This document shows positions 1 through 12,693 of a DNA stretch of 64,000 bases, piece after piece. Origin of the DNA: Amaranthus tricolor (lineage: Eukaryota; Streptophyta; Magnoliopsida; Caryophyllales; Amaranthaceae). The stretch lies in NCBI RefSeq assembly GCF_026212465.1, contig NC_080058.1:20478528-20542527 (forward strand), given 5' to 3'. Within the stretch, counting starts at the first letter, position 1, and every line of letters starts with the position of its first letter. The position numbers and the translations under genes were made by a program. The notes under the pieces are model-generated. The model saw only the letters and a list, made by a program, of their open reading frames with translations. It was not told the DNA's origin and made no database searches.

Positions 1-356
1 ACTTTTGGGTAGGAATTGTGATGATTTTTACACAAAATGTCTTACTTTTTGCTTTAGGTTGCAGTGCAAGATATTAATGATAAGGCTGTAAAACATCTTT
101 AACTGAGCATATGGAACCCTTACAAACTGTGATTTTTACACCCACTTCTTTAAGTGAACATTTATATGTAAGTTTATTTATGACGATAATAATACATTTG
201 CTGTTAATTTGTGTTGGAAATGTATTACTTTATGTTGAAAACGTGTTACTTTTTGTTGAAAACAATGTTGCTGGTATTGTGTTTCAGGGTACACCTACTC
301 ATAGCCTTAATCGTAAATAGTTCATCCCTCATTGTGAGAAAAACCTGATACCAGTA
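1..356 (+). other. Left arm or 5' leader of the MULE transposase
   Basis: AT-rich sequence before the first recognisable transposase codons. It contains reversed copies of the element's subterminal motif and phrases such as TGTTGAAAACGTGTTAC that resemble the right arm. An upstream exon could exist (a TTGCAG acceptor-like site is near 58-64) but I cannot identify one. Confidence 0.35.
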
Positions 357-2459
357 TTGCATATGACTTTTGATTCATTAGAAGAAGGGATGAAATTCTA
401 TGAAACATATGCTAAGGCTTGTGGTTTTGACATTAGATTAGAGACTAAGAAAGTCTATAAAGGTGTTGTTACATCTAAATACTATTTGTGTAATAAACAA
501 GGGATGAGGGAAGAGAAATTAGGTGCATTGAGAAGAAGGCTTGTAACTCGTGAAGTATGCTAAAATTGTTTTTCAAAGGACTAAAGAGGGTAAATATTGG
601 GTTTATAAGTTTATTGAAGCCCATAGCCACATTCTTGCCTCACCTATTTCTAGGCAACATTTAAAAGGGTCATGTAGTTTAAACAGTGGACAAAAAAGAT
701 ACATTATGAACAATTTGAACATGAATAAAGGTCCAACAAGTTCATATAGGATGTGGAAAGAACAAGTAGGAAGTTATTTAAAAGTAGGTGCTTCACCTGA
801 TAACTTTAAAAACTTTTATAGGGATTTAAAGTGTTTTATTAATGAATCTGATGGGCAAATGTTTGTGGAAATGTTTGTTAAGAAGAAAGAAATTTCACCT
901 AGTTTTTTTTTTATTTTGAGGTTGATGATACTAAATCTCTATCGAAGGCAATTGGGGCAGATAGTATTAGTAGGAGAAACTATTCATTGTTTGGTGATTC
1001 GATATCTGTGGATGCTACTTATGGTACTAACAAGTATAATCAAATTTTTGTTCCTTTCACGGGTGTTGACCATCACAAAAAATGTGTTACTTTTGCTGAG
1101 GGTCTTATTAGTAGGGAAGATGTATCTTCTTATACTTGGTTATTTGAATCTTTTTTGAGGGCAATGGATGGAAAACAACCAGATTCCATTATAACAGACC
1201 AAGATTCAGCCATAAAAATTGCTCTACCCAATGTTTTTGACAAGTCTATTCATAAATTCTGTTGTTGGCATATAATGAAGAAACTTACTGATAAAGTTTC
1301 TATTGAGTTACGTAATGATGATGAGTTTTTAAGAAGAATTAATAGACTTGTTTATAATAGGAATAATGAGCCCCATGAATTTGAAGATCAGTGGTCAAAA
1401 CTGATGTCGGATTATGAGCATGCTAATTTAAGAACTAATGACTGGTTGAATAGTATGTATGATATTAGAGAAATGTGGGTGCCCGCATATTTTAGAGATC
1501 TTTATATGGGTGGTTTGCTTAGAACAACATCTAGGTCGGAAAGTGAGAACAATTTTTTCAATTACTTTGTGAACAAATTTCTTACATTAGTTGAACTCCA
1601 AATGAGGTTTCAAAGTGCGATGGATATTCAACGTTATATGATGCAGACACTAGATAGTAAATGCAAATTATATTCTGCACCTTTGAAGACTCGTATCCCT
1701 CTTGAAAAACATGCTTCTAGTGTCTACACAGATGTTGTTTTTAAGGATTTTCAAGAACAAATTCTTAGTGCACGCGATGAGTGTGGTTTTGAAAAGAATT
1801 TCGTTAGAGATGGCAAGGATGTGTATCGTGTGGTACATTTCAACACTGGGACAATTTTTGAAGTTGTGTATGATGCACAAACATTGTATGTTGATTGCTC
1901 TTGTAAGTTATTCAAAAGAGTAGGAGTCTTATGTAAGCATGCATTATGGGTTTTGCATGCAAAAGGCGTGAAATATATACCAGAACCTTACATATTGAAA
2001 AGGTGGACAAAAGATGCTAGCAAAACACCTGTCTATGATATTGATGGCACGTTATTGGATGGTAATAATGCTATGGAATCTAGAAAAGGGGTTTTAGGAG
2101 ATGTTTGGAATGAGGTACATCGATGCATTAGTTTGGCAGAAGATGATGAGGATGATTTGGTTGAACTTTTGCACAAAATGAAGTTGTATTCAGCTGAGCT
2201 TTTAGCAAAAAAGAATCGTGGGGTTGAGAAGACAAAACGTCAAGAGTTGGAAAATTTTTTGGGTTGCGAAGCTCCTACAACAATTACAATTCAATACCCT
2301 AAACAATCTTCAAACAAAGGCAAGAGGAAAGAAAAAGATCCAAAACAAAAGGATACTGAAGATGAAGAAGAGCAAAGGGTGACCAAGTAAAGACAATGTA
2401 AAAGTTGTGGCAAAGTTGCAGGTCACTATAGTCGTACGTGTTCACATAAGAAAAAATAA
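357..2459 (+). pseudogene. FAR1-type MULE transposase, frameshifted
   Basis: This encodes a FAR1/FRS-like Mutator transposase, a nuclear DDE transposase family that also gave rise to the plant FHY3/FAR1 transcription factors. Domains in order: a FAR1 DNA-binding region beginning MTFDSLEEGMKFYETYAK (from about 360), a linker (550-900), the MULE transposase core (about 912-1600, with DATYGTN, ITDQDSA and the CCWH motif typical of MULEs), a SWIM zinc finger (CSCKLF then LCKH, about 1890-1940), and a lysine/glutamate-rich tail. Three breaks are visible. The frame shifts near 545-560 inside the FAR1 domain. It shifts again in a T run near 901-911. A TAA at 2388-2390 cuts off an in-frame zinc knuckle, Cx2Cx5Hx4C, at 2397-2441, before the next stop at 2457-2459. 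The first catalytic residues remain recognisable, but one continuous protein cannot be made without recoding or an intron I cannot see. Confidence 0.85.
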
Positions 2460-3340
2460 GTAAGTACAATATGATATAAAAAGTGTTACCTCTTGAATTT
2501 TATGTTGGTACTTTCTTTGATAAATAGTGATACTACCGTTTCTGTTTTCCACATTTAGACATTTAACATATATATTTGTTCACTGAATCTTGCAGGTGAC
2601 TTGTTTATGAAATACAGTGGTAAATGATTGAATCTCTGCTTCAAAAGAACAATTATATTTGGGGTTGTGTAGCAGTTGCAAAGTGTAAACTAATTTCTGA
2701 TTGATTCTCTAGAGAAATAGTCTAATCATTAGTATTAGTAGTATGTAGATTACTTTCTGTTTATTTTAACATTAGTAGGTTGTATTTTATGAAGAGGATA
2801 ATTGCCTTTAGACAAATCTCTGTTTATTTTAACATTGTAATTGTTAGAATTAGTTATATGTAGACTAATTTATTTTTAATGTCATTATCATTCAATTTAT
2901 CACAAATATTGTGTTGAAATCATCACAATTTTTGTTGAAAGCATCACGATTTTATGTGGAAAGCATCACACGTTTATAAATGTAACAATGAATATATGAA
3001 ATGGTAGCGTATCATGTATTGTATGAAAAAAGCATCATGTTTATAAAAAGAATATAATAAGAAAAAACAGTTAAATTTAAACTTCTTAAAAAAAATTTAT
3101 ATGAAATGGTAGTGTATCATGTATTGTATTTTGTGTTGAATAAATGTAACACAGATTTGATTTAGAAAGCATCAAAGTTTTTTGTAAAAAGTAGCACAGT
3201 TTGAAGTAGAAAGCATCATACAAACAAAACATCACAGTTTTATACAAAACATCACACGTCAACACATCATCACAGTTTGATGATGTTTACATGAATATTG
3301 TTGAGATTATCATTCATAACATATATTTTGTTGAATCATC
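2460..3340. repeat. MULE subterminal repeats between the convergent genes
   Basis: AT-rich spacer without coding potential. From about 2880 it is filled with variants of GTTGAAAGCATCACGATTTT, GCATCACAGTTTTATAC and AAAGCATCATACAAAC, the same vocabulary found at 4.7-8 kb. The region 2970-3200 is repeated almost word for word at 5560-5770. Confidence 0.6.
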
Positions 3341-3344
3341 ACAG

Positions 3345-5360
3345 TTTTGTCATGGAATCAAAAACAAACTCAAATTTTCTTTTATCCTCTCTTCTTGGCA
3401 ATCAATTTCGGTGCTGGTGAAGGTGTTTTCTCAAGATCTTATATTCCCAGGTCAAAGCTTGGTAAGTCGATGTCAGCTGTTCGTCTTTTAACAACTCTTA
3501 TCTTGTTCATAATCTCATCAATCTCCTCCATCACTTTTGGGTCTGAATACCATTGCGATAGTGTTGGAGAGTTTGATGATTGTCCGACATATTGTGCTTG
3601 ATTGCCTTTTGCCTTTAACTTCAATAGTCTCGATATATAATGTTGAGTAACAATTTCCATGTTCCTCTTCATCTTGCTAACTTCCTCCATAAGCTCCTTA
3701 ATAAAAAGAATATATTAACAAAAAACAGTTCAATTTAAACTTCTTATAAATAAACTGCTACTTTCTAGTTTAAAATGTGCTACTGGTTGTTTTTATAAAA
3801 AATTAAATGTTAAAAATAATATTACGTACATCACCAGCTGTGTCATGATTTTTTTGATCAGAAGATGCCAACAAGCCATCGAGAATAGGGATCTTGAGAT
3901 ACATCCCATTTTCTTCTAGCTCCACCTCATCATCATGCGATTTTTTTCTTAATTTCTTTGAAACTGGGTATGTGTCTCCATCGAAATCACCCAGTCCAAA
4001 GGATCTACCCTTCAACTCAAGTTGTGCCCTTTTTTTCAAAGTCTCATAAGTCCAATGTTGGATTAAGGGAAACCTTGATGATGGAAAAATACCTAGAGAG
4101 CTAACTCGATGGTAAAAGCAAATTTCTAATATGGCTAGACATGAAGGAATATTTTTCAAATTTTTTGTTTGGCATCTCTCCAAGCCATTTCTAAACCTAT
4201 CAAACACTAAACCACACTAGTTAAGATTTTTTATCTCCTTAACATCAACTAATGGTTTAAGCAAACTATGATCAACAGTTCGGTGTGAATTGGGAGCCAA
4301 AAATGTAATAAAAGCATACATTACAAAAAACCTTTTAAAATCATCGCCTCCATTAGTTAAGTCCAACAACATTTTGGAAAGTATTTGTTCAGCAGATATA
4401 TCCTTAGTCCCAACACAATCAAGTTTTTGTTGCCACTCCTCAAATAAATCATACTCAGATATATCTTCATTTTAATTAGTTTGTTTGATAACATCATTAA
4501 CAGTTAACGGCAAGCCAAAAATATCGCAGACATCATACTCAGTTATAGTGTACTTGCAGTTTTGATTGACTATGAAAACTGAAGTACTGACATCGTATTG
4601 GTTGATAAAGTACTTAGCCATACCATGATAAGACATCTTAATTCTCAACAAAAGCAATCCTTCAAAACCAATTTCTTTCATAGCAGTCCTTTGACCTTCT
4701 CTCCTGTAACCCATCAAAATTGTATAAACAAGCATCACAATTTTATGTAGAAATCATCACAGTTTTACTCAAAAAAGCATCTACGTCTATAACTTACTTA
4801 TTTTTTGGAATTGTTGTAGAAGAAACGATTTGTACACTTTCTCGTTTAGTTATTGCAAATCGAGGTTCTTCTTCCATTCCCGCAGTAGCAACTACTTGAA
4901 CTCTAAATACATAAAATGAAGTATCATGGTTCTGATAGACATCACAATTTTTTATAAAAAGCATCACATTTTATAAATGAAGCAATAGTTTTTTTTGTTG
5001 AAAAGCATCACATTGTATTAAGAAAAGCATCACATTTAAAAACAAACCAAACTTACTTTTTCTTTTTTAAAGCAACAATTTTTTTTTGTTTTCGGGAAAG
5101 GTTGTTCCTCTTCATGATTTTCTTCTACTCTTGCAGCTACTTCAACAATGAAGCATCACAATTTTATGAATACAGCATCACATTTTATAAAAGAAAGCAA
5201 CATTTTATCTTGATTTTCCCCTCTTATTAAACAAGACTTACCTTTTCTTTTTTGAGGGAACAATTTTTATACTTTTCCCTCGTGTACTTGGCATACATTG
5301 CGGAGGATCTGCTATTACTGGTTCTTCTTCAACTTGTGCAGAATTTCGAGTAACTACCAT
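3345..5360 (-). pseudogene. ULP-associated plant transposon protein (Kaonashi/KIP-like), broken
   Basis: The best preserved exon (about 4703 down to 3833) encodes phrases such as RTAMKEIGFEGLLLLRI, YTITEYDVCDIFGLPLTV and FKRFFVMYAFITFLAP. They resemble the N-terminal domain of plant proteins carried by MULEs with a Ulp1-like protease; no protease domain is seen here. The exon starts after a GTTACAG acceptor and ends at a GAT/GTACGT donor. It is broken by an in-frame TAA at 4472-4474 and a TAG at 4208-4210, the latter where relatives usually have tryptophan. A following exon (about 3697-3421) begins after TTATTAAG and carries a coiled-coil-like segment, then a stop at 3439-3441. Upstream short exons probably include 5360-5242 (MVVTRNSAQVEEEP, ending at GTAAGT), about 5150-5060 and about 4900-4806. 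The family assignment rests on recalled sequence patterns, not a search. Confidence 0.5.
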
Positions 5361-5426
5361 ATTTCTAATAAACAAAAATAAAAAACTCGTGTATAAATCG
5401 AAGAACAAATCGTGTATAAAAATCAC

Positions 5427-6180
5427 AGAAACAATAGAAAACAGAAATAATCGCAGAAATAATCGTGTATAAGAACAAATTAGTTATATCATTCAATTTA
5501 TCACAAATATTGTGTTGAAATCATCACAGTTTTTGTTGAAAGCATCACGATTAAAGCATCACACGTTTATAAATGTAACACAGAATATATGAAATGGTTG
5601 TGTATCATGTATTGTATGAAAGCATCACTTTTATAAAAAAGAAATAATAAGAAAAAACAGTTCAATTTAAAGTTCTTACAAAAAATTTATAAGAAATGGT
5701 AGTGTATCATGTATTGTATTTTGTGTTGAATAAATGCAACAACACAGATTTGATTTAGAAAGCATCAAAGTATTTTGTAAAAACAAGCACAGTTTGAAGT
5801 AGAAAGCATCATACAAACAAAAGCATCATAGTTTTATACAAAAAGCATCAAAGTTTTTTGTAAAAAGCAGCATAGTTTGAAGTAGAAAGCATCATACAAA
5901 CAAAAGCATCACAGTTTTATACAAAAAGCATCAAAGTTTTTTGTAAAAAGCAGCACAGTTTGAAATAGAAAGCATACAAACAAAAACATCACAGTTTTAT
6001 ACAAAAAAAGCATCAAAGTTTTTTGTAAAAGCAGCACAGTTTGAAGTAGAAAGCATCATACAAAATAAAACATCACAGTTTTATACAAAAAGCATCAAAG
6101 TTTTTTGAAAAAAGTAGCACAGTTTGAAATAGAAAGCATACAAACAAAAACATCACAGTATTATACAAAAAGCATCACAC
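5427..6180. repeat. About 80-83-bp minisatellite of MULE subterminal motif
   Basis: From about 5740 the unit CATCACAGTTTTATACAAAA, AGCATCAAAGTTTTTTG, AAGCAGCACAGTTTGAAG, AGAAAGCATCATAC recurs about every 80-83 bp (starts near 5825, 5908, 5988, 6071). The same block reappears at 6766-7050 and 7643-7925 inside the larger tandem repeat. No gene is seen. Confidence 0.75.
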
Positions 6181-8580
6181 GTCAACATAATTGTTTTCGT
6201 GTTTAATTCGAAGAAAAGAACAATTGAAATCGCAACAACTCACAGCAACAACAACCGTTGGAATGCCCTAATTCGTGGTTGATCGTTCAAGAAATTGCAA
6301 GAAATCGCAAAAGAGAAAAACGATGGAATGCCCTAATTAATCGACGCAAGAAAAAATCGCAGAAAATAGAAGGAAAATTCGTGTATCAAAGAACAAATCC
6401 TCAAAATTGAAAGAAAGAACAATCGAAGATAGAAAATTGCAGAAATAATCGCAATACACAAAATCGCAATGCCCTAATTAATCGACGCAAATGAAATTTG
6501 TGTATCAAAAAACAGAACAAATGAAAACGCAAGAGTAGAACAAATCTCACAGCAAGAATAGAGATGAAATCGCAACAACGAAAAATAATCGCAGAAGAAT
6601 AGAACAAATGAAATCGCAAGAGTAGAACAAATGAAATCGCAAGAGTCAAACTCACAGCAAGAATAGAGATGAAAACGCAACATAAAAAGAACAATCGAAG
6701 ATAGAAAATCGCAAAGAGAAGAAGAATGTTGGAACGCTGGAATCGCAAAACAAAATCGTAGAGATTAGAAACATCACAGTTTTATACAAAAAAAAAGCAT
6801 CAAAGTTTTTTGTAAATGCAGCACAGTTTGAAGTAGAAAGCATCCTACAAACAAAAACATCACAGTTTTATACAAAAAGCATCAAAGTTTTTTGAAAAAA
6901 AGCAGCACAATTTGAAATAGAAAGCATACAAACAAAAACATCACAGTTTTATACAAAAAAACATCAAAGTTTTTTGTAGAAGCAGCACAGTTTGAAGTAG
7001 AAAGTATCATACAAACAAAAACATCACAGTTTTATACAAAAAGCATCACACGTCAACATAATTGTTTTCGTGTTTAATTCGAAGAAAAGAACAAATGAAA
7101 TCGCAACAACTCACAGCAAGAACAATCGTTGGAATGCCCTTAATTCGTGGTTGATCGTTCAAGAAATTGCAAGAAATCGCAAAAGAGAAAAACGATGGAA
7201 TGCCCTAATTAATCGACTCTAGAAATAATCGCAGAAAATAGAAGGAAAATTCGTGTATCAAAGAACAAATCCTCAAAATTGAAAGAAAGAAAAATCGAAG
7301 ACAGAAAATCACAGAAGCAATCGCAATACACAAAATCGCAATGCCCTAATTAATCGACGCAAATGAAATTCGTGTATCAAAAAACGGAACAAATGAAATC
7401 GCAAGAGTAGAACAAATCTCACAGCAAGAATAGAGATGAAATCGCAACAAAGAAAAATAATCGCAGAAGAATAGAACAAATGAAATCGCAAGAGTAGAAC
7501 AAATGAAATGGCAAGAGTCAAAGTCACAGCAAGAATAGAGATGAAATCGCAACAAACAAAGAACAATCGAAGATAGAAAATCGCAAAGAGAAGAAGAATG
7601 CTGGAACGCTGGAATCGCAAAACAAAATCGCAGAGATCAGAAACATCACAGTTTTATAGAAAAAAAAGCATCAAAGTTTTTTGTAAAAGCAACAAAGTTT
7701 GAAGTAAAAAGCATCATACAAAATAAAACATCACAGTTTTATACAAAAAGCATCAAAGTTTTTTGAAAAAAGCAGCACAGTTTGAAATAGAAAGCATACA
7801 AACAAAAACATCACAGTTTTATACAAAAAGAGCATCAAAGTTTTTTGTAAAAGCAGCACTGTTTGAAGTAGAAAGTATCATACAAACAAAAACATCACAG
7901 TTTTATACAAAAAGCATCAACACGTCAACATAATATTTTTCGTGTTTAATTCGAAGAAAAGAACAAATGAAATCGCAACAACTCACAGCAAGAACAATCG
8001 TTGGAATGCCCTAATTCGTGGTTGATCGTTCAAGAAATTGGAAGATCGCAAAAGAGAAAAACGATGGAATGCCCTAATTAATCGACGCTAGAAAAAATCG
8101 CAGAAAATAGAAGGAAAATTCGTGTATCAAAGAACAAATCCTCAAAATTGAAAGAAAGAAAAATCGAAGATAGAAAATCGCAGAAATAATTGCAATACAC
8201 AAAATCGCAATGCCCTAATTAATCGACGCAAATAAAATTCGTGTATAAAAAAGCAGAACATATGAAATCGCAAGAGTGGAACAAATCTCGCAGCAAGAAT
8301 AGAGATGAAATCGCAACAAAGAAAAATAATCGCAAAAGAATAGAACAAATGAAATCGCAAGAGTAGAACAAATGAAATTGCAAGAGTCAAACTCACAGCA
8401 AGAATATAGATGAAATCGCAACAAACAAAGAACAATCGAAGATAGAAAATCGCAAAGAGAAGAAGAATGCTGGAACGCTGGAATCGCGAAACAAAATCGC
8501 AGAGATCAGAAATGCCCTAATCGCAAAACAATTTAATTTACGGGAATGCTTAGTATCAAATGAAGAAGCTTTGAAAAAAA
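6181..8580. repeat. Three-copy tandem array with ~871-bp period
   Basis: The phrase GTCAACATAAT followed by CGTGTTTAATTCGAAG starts near 6181, 7052 and 7924, giving a period of 871-872 bp. The third copy is partial and ends near 8580. Each unit contains a block rich in ATGAAATCGCAAGAGTAGAA words, a TGCCCTAATTAATCGACGC phrase, and, in the first two, the ~82-bp minisatellite. Units differ by scattered substitutions and short indels. Confidence 0.85.
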
Positions 8581-9420
<840 letters not shown>

Positions 9421-10010
9421 AAAATCTAATGGGCTAAATTGTGCGCGGATCATTAACGACATTTTGTAATTTATTTATTTATTTATTTTTTCTAGAAAAA
9501 AAATGTTTACTTTTTGAAAAAAAAAATTCTCTTAAAAAATATTTTTTATAAAAAAGATATTTTACTTAAAAGTAGACCTTTTTAGCCAATTGGTAGTGCT
9601 TTTTATATATTAAAAGTAGACCTCTTTGCTAAAAAAAAATTTTGAGACAAATTGTTAAATATACGTTTTGAATTTGACTTTTACCCTAATATTTTATTTT
9701 CTTTGAAACTCTAGATGTGACTAATTCAAGCTCTCTCTAATACTAATTGTAATTAGAATGAACTAAGTTTCTTTATTTTGATTAATCAAAATACGACAAA
9801 TCAGATCAAGAGAAATAAAATACGACAAATCAAAATGTGAGAAAAATTTGTTAAATTGTGCTAGTAGGACTATTCTCTTGTTAAACTTGAATTCAAAGAA
9901 TATTTCTTTGTTAAATTGTATTTGAAAAATATATTTTATTGATTTTGAATGCTTTAAAATCATTAATACAATATCACAACGTTAAAGTTTGATAATAATC
10001 TGACTCCGCA
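9421..10010. other. AT-rich spacer, nothing recognised
   Basis: Runs of A and T with short repeats such as AAAAGTAGACCTYTTT (about 9570 and 9605) and ATACGACAAATCA (about 9790 and 9820). No coding region or element end identified. Confidence 0.5.
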
Positions 10011-10165
10011 TCTGATTCCGTTGGAGGTCCGAGAGTCCGAGTCGGGGCAAATTTGGAGTATGATCCGACTCCGAGTGGAGGTGGACTGAAAAAACGTCCG
10101 ACTACTATCCGGAGCAAAGTCGAAGTATGTATAATCCGAGCCGAGTTCGACCCATTGCCATCCCT
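10011..10165 (-). repeat. MITE/hAT-like fragment with GGGATGGCAATGGGTCG end
   Basis: A GC-richer island in AT-rich DNA. On the minus strand it starts near 10165 as GGGATGGCAATGGGTCG, a phrase I associate with small non-autonomous plant DNA transposons, followed by repeats of CCGACTCGGA/GTCGGA type. No target-site duplication or second end was found. Confidence 0.35.
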
Positions 10166-10344
10166 TTGTACAAGTACATTGCTCCACCTATATTGAGCTA
10201 ATAGCCTTTCAAAAAACCTATAAAGTATATCTTTATATACACAAAGTAAACTTTTTTTCATCTCAAGTTTCTAAGTGTACCTTTTATGCTCATTAATATC
10301 ACTTTTTATATGTAGACTTTTTAATAAATGATTTTACAAAAACC

Positions 10345-10430
10345 TCAACCTTATTTAGGCCATGTGGGACTTGAACCCACAACATGTACAATATTGTATA
10401 TTGTTCTACCTATTTTGAGCTAATAGTCGT
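10345..10430 (-). repeat. tRNA-derived SINE-like fragment
   Basis: On the minus strand, TAGCTCAAAATAGGTAGAA (10422-10404) resembles a pol III A box, and GGTTCAAGTCCC (10378-10367) is a near-perfect B box about 35 bp downstream. The tRNA arms outside the boxes do not pair into an intact cloverleaf, so this is a SINE-like remnant, not a tRNA. A second A-box-like copy (ATTGAGCTAATAG) lies near 10188-10205 without the B box. Confidence 0.45.
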
Positions 10431-11000
10431 ACATAGAATGTATAAGGTATACCTTTATAAACATAGACTATATCTTTATAAATCGAAAGTCGACCTTTAT
10501 ATGCGGAAACGAGTGTATGCCTTTCTTAATAATAAAATAAGCCTAAATACCAACAAACCAAAAAATGATTTGTTGAGGCAAATACTACACTGATACATTG
10601 ATGATTGAACAAACAATCTCAAGGTGAAATCAACCACAAAGGCTTTAAACAATAAATAAGCTGCAACAAATAAATCATAATAATGAGAAAAAATAGTTGC
10701 AACAAACAACTTTTGAAAGGCTAAGATCAAACACATAACGGAACAAACAAATCATAATATCACATTGCTTAATTTTCCATTTCAAACAATTGCAATAAGA
10801 CATATGGAAAGACCATCAGCTTTTGAAAGGCTATACACAGAATCAAAATCTGGGGTGTATCTAGTCTACCAAAACTACTCGCATTCTCTTGTGATACTGA
10901 ACCAGCTACAAAAATCATCAAACAATTAAAATATAGAGTAGACCATCAAAACCAATTAGAACAACAATCAATAATGCGATTGCTGATAATGCTTCTGATG
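10431..11000. other. AT-rich spacer, nothing recognised
   Basis: Contains two copies of AACTTTTGAAAGGCTA/CAGCTTTTGAAAGGCTA (near 10709 and 10818) and several ACAAACAA words. No gene or element boundary seen. Confidence 0.4.
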
Positions 11001-11002
11001 TG

Positions 11003-11560
11003 TTTGTTGAACATTTAGAGTATATAGACCTAGATTTGTATATACTACATACTTAGTATAGTAGTGTGACTAAATAAATATATTATAAGTCCAAATTAAA
11101 TGCCTCAAAGAATTTGGTGAAACATTACTTTGTTTCATAAGTTTTGCTTGGTGAAACATTACTTTGTTTCATAAGCTTTGCTTGGTGAAACATTACATTG
11201 TTTCATAAGCTTTGCTTGCTGAAAAAGCTTTGTTTGGTGACACACTTTTGTTTCAAAATGAGGTATTGTTTCATGCATAACTCTATAAATAGAGGTTGCA
11301 TGCCAAAGGACATTCCATCCCAATTTCATATAATTTATGATTTCTCTCTTAAGCTTACTCTTATTCTTGTTCTTCCTTTCATGAGATAATATTGAGAGAG
11401 TAATTAACTCTTAATATCATCAAAGTTCATAATTCACTACAACACTTGTATTTACTATTGCAATTTCCTTGTGCTAGGATTTTGTTGTGTAGATTGTATC
11501 TCATTGTGAATTTCATTTATCATCCCAAGCACCTTTGTGGGAGAAATATCACAATAGGAA
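11003..11560 (+). repeat. LTR-like segment with TATA box
   Basis: Begins TGTTGAACATTTAG and contains CTCTATAAATAGAGG (TATA-like box at 11284-11291) followed by a T/C-rich transcribed-leader-like stretch, a layout typical of plant LTRs. No partner LTR, primer-binding site or duplication was found, so it is at most a solo or partial LTR. Confidence 0.35.
11113..11232. repeat. 34-bp tandem repeat, about 3.5 copies
   Basis: TTGGTGAAACATTACTTTG plus TTTCATAAGCTTTGC starts at 11114, 11148 and 11182, an exact 34-bp period, followed by a degenerate partial copy. Confidence 0.9.
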
Positions 11561-11975
11561 AGTGTATGAACGCCTTCTACTCATATCAAGTTTCCGAGCG
11601 ACTTCTCTGATTGTCGCAACCTTATCTTCATGGTGTCCATTTGGTGATTTACAAAGCAAGGAGTTCCATTGCCATCCACACAAGGGAAATACAAATCGGT
11701 TTGTTTATTTGTATTTGCATTATATTTCCAATAGTGTTTTCATGTTTGTCAAATGCTTTCAGCTTCACCATCTGAAGCATTTTATGGATAAATACCACTT
11801 ATCAATATAATCAAACTACATACCTAATTTTAGTACTTCATGAGCTACAAGTAATTATATGAAAAACAAATCATTCATTGAGACCAATAAACAGAATAAG
11901 CTAAATTTTTTAACGTTAAAGAATAGTCTAGAGAGGTGAGGTAAGTGGCTAACACCTAATAAGATTGCTCAAATT
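11561..11975. other. Spacer, nothing recognised
   Basis: No similarity to a known coding domain could be recognised; open frames are short. Confidence 0.3.
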
Positions 11976-12693
11976 ACAGGGTCCTAGCGTCCACCTCTCT
12001 CTTCTATTCCCATCTACGACCAACCTGATAGTTGTCGTGTGACAACATCATTGCACTTCCAGAAAAACATAAACAAGCACACATCAGATACTTCATACTA
12101 TGCATTATATAGGTTACATACAAGCAACGGGGGTTCATCCTAGCATGCAAATGCTCTAATAGTTTATATGTCATGTTTGACTTTTCAAATCCCAACTTAT
12201 GTCGTAACTCGTTCAGTTCGGGTCGCCAGAGTATTACCAATGTTTGGAGGACTACACATGGGAGAGCTAATCACAAGGCAACCTCTGACCTAAGACGTTG
12301 CCTGTTCTGTTCGGGTTGTCAAAGGTAAAGTATGCATACCCCATGGTGACCGTAATGATCCACAACTACCATGTGAACAAATAATAATAATTCCAACCCA
12401 ATAAGGGTACCAAATTAAATTTATACCAATCCAATTAGGATAACAACACATCTATCCTCAAGTTGTATGTTAAACTCCTTTCAAATTATTAGAGGTGTAT
12501 AAGCCTTAAGTGATATACAACATTACTTTATAGAATGAATACAATATTACTTTACATAACCAATTACAAAAGTATGGTCTAAGCGTGTACCTTGATAGAA
12601 AGTAAAATCCAACACAAATCACCACACACACGGTATTTAACCTCTTATGAACGGAGGTCCTAAACACAAACATACACACACAAAATCACGTAT
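11976..12693 (-). repeat. Tekay-type LTR fragment
   Basis: Diverged but collinear with 54690-55430, the LTR of the Tekay element at the right of the window: shared phrases include GGGAGAGCTAATC, GACCTAAGACGTTGCC, CCATGGTGACC, TATGGTCTAAGCGTGTACC and CACACACACAAAAT. The homology stops near 12693, exactly where Gypsy coding begins. Confidence 0.7.

Larger units (their letters stand above)
1..8580. mobile_element. Decayed Mutator-like element with two convergent genes and long subterminal repeats
   Basis: The segment combines a FAR1-type MULE transposase on the plus strand (357-2459), a second gene on the minus strand (about 5360-3345), and long non-coding arms built of a motif like CATCACAGTTTTATAC. 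At the left edge the motif is reversed (TGTGATGATTTTTACA near 18-33 and CTGTGATTTTTACA near 127-140), whereas from 2.9 kb rightward it reads in the other direction, as expected for the two arms of one element. Convergent arrangement of two genes recalls MuDR. Neither terminal inverted repeat nor target-site duplication was located: the left end may lie outside the window and the right end is only estimated from where the repeats stop. Both genes carry stops or frameshifts, so the element is not autonomous as it stands. Confidence 0.5.

Noticed and set aside
6401..8435. Minus-strand frames of about 70-115 codons recurring in each 871-bp unit
   Set aside because: Low-complexity Phe/Leu/Ser-rich translations of purine-rich repeats. 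Conservation follows from tandem duplication, not from selection.
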